Part shown: positions 45,801-46,852 of the stretch, piece after piece
Numbering within the stretch: position 1 is the stretch's first letter
How the letters are laid out: each line of letters opens with the position of its first letter
IMG/VR virus record: IMGVR_UViG_3300042569_002138
Span: 1 to 46,852 of that record
Strand: one strand, 5' to 3'
DNA length: 46,852 bases
Source: a virus
Notes under the pieces: model-generated
Databases searched by the model: none
Told to the model about the DNA's origin: nothing
Seen by the model: only the letters and a program-made list of their open reading frames with translations
Made by a program: the position numbers and the translations under genes

Positions 45801-46852
45801 TTATGAGATCACTTTCTCAAGCAAAAACTATTAAAGAACTTGATGCTTTAATTAAAAAAAATAATGAGTTAAAACAAGCACAAACAAATCTATTACTTGC
45901 TACTGATCCAACACAAGCATTTAAAGACAGAATGGAAGAAAGTTTAAAATATTATGATTTTCTTGAAAGACAGGCAAAGGCTTCTGTTAAATTAGAGATT
46001 GATAGAATAAATGATCTTATTGATGCAAATGAAAGATTAATTCAAACACAAGAAAGATACATTGAAGAAAACATTAATAGAGTAATTGAGCAATTTAATC
46101 AAGATTTAAATTTAATTGATAGATCCATTACAAAGATTAATGAAAAATATGATGCACAAGAAAAGGCTCTTCAGGAAATATCAGACATTAATGATGATAT
46201 TGCTGCTAAAGAATCATCAAGAATTTCAATTGCTGACGCATTAACAAAAGGAGATATTTCTGCAGCAGCAAAGGCTATACAAGAAGAGCGACAAGCCGCC
46301 GCTCAACGAGCACAAGAAAAAAGTTCTAAACTTTTACAAATTGCAAGAGAAAAAGAAATTGCTAAAATAACAAGTGCTAGCGGTCTAACAAGAGTACAAA
46401 TTGAAGAAAAAATATATTCTCTTGAACAAGAAAGAATACCTCTTGTTGCTAAAATTTTAAAACTACAAGATGATAATTATAAACTTCAAAATGTTACATT
46501 GCGTGCACAGGAAGATTCTTTAAAGGCAACACTTAAGGGTATTGATGCTGCAAGGTTTGCATATGAACAACAAGTAATTGCTATAGAGGCAGCACAGTAT
46601 GAAGCAAACGGTTTTAATGGTATTTTATTAGTTGCTGAAGCCACACTCTTAAGAATGAAAGCCATTTGGGATTCACTAAATTCAAAGTCTGCAATAAAAA
46701 CAACAACTGTTGCAACTGGAACTAGTCAAGAAATTTTACAAAAATCATCTTTGGCTAGTGCAAATAAAGAGTATTTTGAAAAACAAGTATTTCCCGCAGT
46801 TGAGTCTGGCACTATAGGTGGCAATGAACTTAGGGATTATGCAAAAGCATAT
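39881..46852 (+). CDS. Tail tape measure protein (3' end beyond window)
   Basis: At least 2,324 residues, open at the window edge. ATG 39881 follows AAAAGAGGTG; the ATG at 39877 stops after three codons. Residues about 195-560 form the tape-measure core (GRQLMVGFTIPLAYFGTAAA; MEMAANAAAMGKTGADLTAQ; LRAIEQLFG-like region; hydrophobic FIVIATTLVGVIGPVLLMTF). At about 665-710 comes the conserved Gly/Pro motif (GFASGTTGLPGPKGAGDIIP then APGEAIIPAK). An insert of about 330 residues with several His follows, then hydrophobic helices (about 1190-1250) and long coiled coils (about 1460-1560 and 2030-2210). It sets tail length and contacts the host membrane at DNA entry. Confidence 0.9.
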   Translation, partial: MADVNANIGVHIDTSAALAELKNLQRQLANFHSSVSKSSAAAAMAQKGLQTNLLNSINATGKFRAQMGLVRTSTESFTHALETNKLSMREYFRFAGGSTKTFGKLFKQEFNTIGKVAEERVKKMQTQYIKMGRDASGAMKAISITPNTLNMKDYSTKLAVAAQKQALLNQLLKQGSTNLLNFGKNTQWAGRQLMVGFTIPLAYFGTAAAKTFMDLEKQAIRFKRVYGDMFTTTEESNKALADVQRLAEEFTKYGVAVADTMEMAANAAAMGKTGADLTAQVAQATRLAVLGGVEQAQALETTISVTNAFGVAAEDLASKINFLNAVENQTVVSIEDLTIAIPKAGPVVKQLGGDVEDLAFFLTAMKEGGINASEGANALKSGLASLINPTEKASKMLAGFGINIKGIVESNQGNIRNTVIGFAQALDTLDPLNRARAIEQLFGKFQFSRLSTLFQNVTKEGTQAARVFDLAGASIEELAILSERELGVLEDSISTDFKESIENLKLAIAPIGKEFLKAVTPIAKALGGFLEKFNNLGDGTKKFIVIATTLVGVIGPVLLMTFGLLANGVANIIKLFITMRSGFLKAGSNTTLLAQQTQYLNTEQLEAATVAASLNQAHTRLTQSFAIETTAVKLLRQAYIDATFAALNFARANPGMMMPGFKPGMQGGKPKGFASGTTGLPGPKGAGDIIPILGAPGEAIIPAKVAQDERFKPIINAMVNGKLQGYETGTIGLKVPADLNPENKSYNASQRSANGIQQLLNEFVKNPNGTYNYIDPEGKYSRLNIPAAEISKAIDERYEQNKNRVGGNVFTASQIKDKLGLTKTGSVARNTRPGDTSKSNEIKKVIEKIRAQNIFDFEGQGEADAIKKRLQEKGLFNERQFNKLIQVEASHIKPSIGPDGKKVWDLKNLVLDRGYVNNFLSTNLQGNLGKNLIQMSAEELKSKGIDKNVLSDFYRKKGIKGSETHPVTQTQAKTLQGIARYVISQDPKSLKKMGISNPQNALYQAHALDAGLDHRFKNNTYGTKGLKNLQDFQNIILTKREKVQFNDGKEKTVTGQTGTSKPPGMQVSGGAASDKRVIPAKNVSRVIPAKFGFKGSGSVAFGAAGGFDANGNPISTKPGMAISEIEKQFRAEQNSLRRKVQKAERDRIRALKEETVATQKKTKVVNETIPLTKEQIKQQKEQSRQMRSQAIGRVAGPTAGLAGMASMGAFMTGNVGAGTALMGVSAIASIAPMLTNPLAIAVAAAAALAGGFFLLNKRMADARKKQIEYIDSVTSGTKQMQKVGEITGKVGASQIAQRQRETGARTNEFRTGYDREDNQFGTNFLASDIGKEIFKGFNDTVAQDGPKAAKLLATQLATYISDGVMSAEQANSVARAIGINLGDMSITSQINGTLRELVGPDGQDLLKDPLKVRINIVTQQNENTQDLVDVFQAESGTTTQSDRARMGYVSAAAVSATKSLQITQAQRDAQYQNNQAIIDGLEKQKAATTDKVKQLQLENQIVNAKTKQKLEDQVLAEKNKQNLKTVEDNFKKIDQEATKYGDTYIATLRDSIKISQKDNPFKQQFLDAMSDLKDESLEVKITTAVEGGLLSPKTTIDLINMFAGEKDSEAKINNIINTTLTSQDPGVFATYMSIVSGKNIDSKIKLEILSDQEKFEDRVNVLNRLKDLDGDAINLEVLVNELDTEGLDKLAKSYRAIENIKGPITLKTINEIKTITGDEGLNMSGLVDIWSKYENSTDEIKKTVIQEYIAIYKSIGDKEVEDLIKKELSTGGSPDGLERKQTALKAKYYNKDGTVNAPAVAAALVSQRGAKAPNEIPKGPQDPLDSGSRDTTLDNLLRKLKLTRDASINAQGGLEELRRVFKKSNGDITKFSGVIQQLNAAGADTGFIDFVSSLDNETQRVYLNTELLKKGIVQLTKDGKIAMDLYKEAALGAFQEDADSQIRNINAQVDGFKRLTAAGVGVADSIKLIADAEFMRSLSQAKTIKELDALIKKNNELKQAQTNLLLATDPTQAFKDRMEESLKYYDFLERQAKASVKLEIDRINDLIDANERLIQTQERYIEENINRVIEQFNQDLNLIDRSITKINEKYDAQEKALQEISDINDDIAAKESSRISIADALTKGDISAAAKAIQEERQAAAQRAQEKSSKLLQIAREKEIAKITSASGLTRVQIEEKIYSLEQERIPLVAKILKLQDDNYKLQNVTLRAQEDSLKATLKGIDAARFAYEQQVIAIEAAQYEANGFNGILLVAEATLLRMKAIWDSLNSKSAIKTTTVATGTSQEILQKSSLASANKEYFEKQVFPAVESGTIGGNELRDYAKAY

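Overview
The window is one continuous stretch of an AT-rich, tailed double-stranded DNA phage genome, probably a siphovirus infecting an AT-rich Gram-positive actinobacterium. The morphology call rests on an HK97-type head module (portal, S78 protease with a nested scaffold, major capsid protein), a single major tail protein, two tail-assembly chaperones, and a tape-measure gene that is still open after 2,324 codons; there is no sheath gene. The host call is an inference from many leaderless genes, extended -10 promoters (TGNTATAAT) without a recognisable -35, a signal-peptide-bearing lysozyme and a class II (B12-dependent) ribonucleotide reductase. I see no terminase, integrase, DNA polymerase or tRNA here.

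Layout. 1-3164 holds very small genes: zinc-ribbon and single-membrane-span peptides, a JmjC/cupin-like oxygenase (2452-3054), and two leftward genes. 3166-4075 holds a small leftward gene, a one-span membrane protein (holin candidate) and a 282-base regulatory stretch with a strong hairpin at a predicted transcript 5' end. 4076-7825 is a first block of adhesin, fibre and baseplate-like genes, including a collagen-like protein and an Fn3/proline-rich/Cys-rich protein. 7833-9581 encodes a zinc ribbon, a 2OG-Fe(II) oxygenase-like protein and a GlcNAc-transferase-like glycosyltransferase. 9628-10179 (leftward) is the secreted lysozyme. 10322-17525 is a second block of fibre genes with 20- and 53-residue repeats, ending in a protein whose tail is 61 residues of only Pro and Phe. 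17688-24444 is a cassette with six P4H-like 2OG-Fe(II) oxygenases, two members of a second unknown family, one unknown protein and a short-chain dehydrogenase. 24607-26637 is nrdJ, 26673-30311 a LamG-like giant structural protein, and 30330-46852 the head, neck and tail operon ending inside the tape measure.

How the genes may work together. The virion module is conventional. The unusual part is the amount of coding space given to hydroxylase-like enzymes (eight putative Fe(II)/2OG enzymes in 47 kb), next to a glycosyltransferase resembling the Skp1 hydroxyproline GlcNAc-transferase family, and close to proline-rich, collagen-like and Fn3 tail proteins. The most testable idea is that the phage hydroxylates and then glycosylates its own tail fibres, or a host surface polymer. 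This is inference; substrates cannot be read from sequence.

Transcription appears split into at least 26 units, each with its own -10 element. In seven genes the A of ATG lies exactly six bases after the -10 hexamer, the expected +1, so those mRNAs should have no leader.
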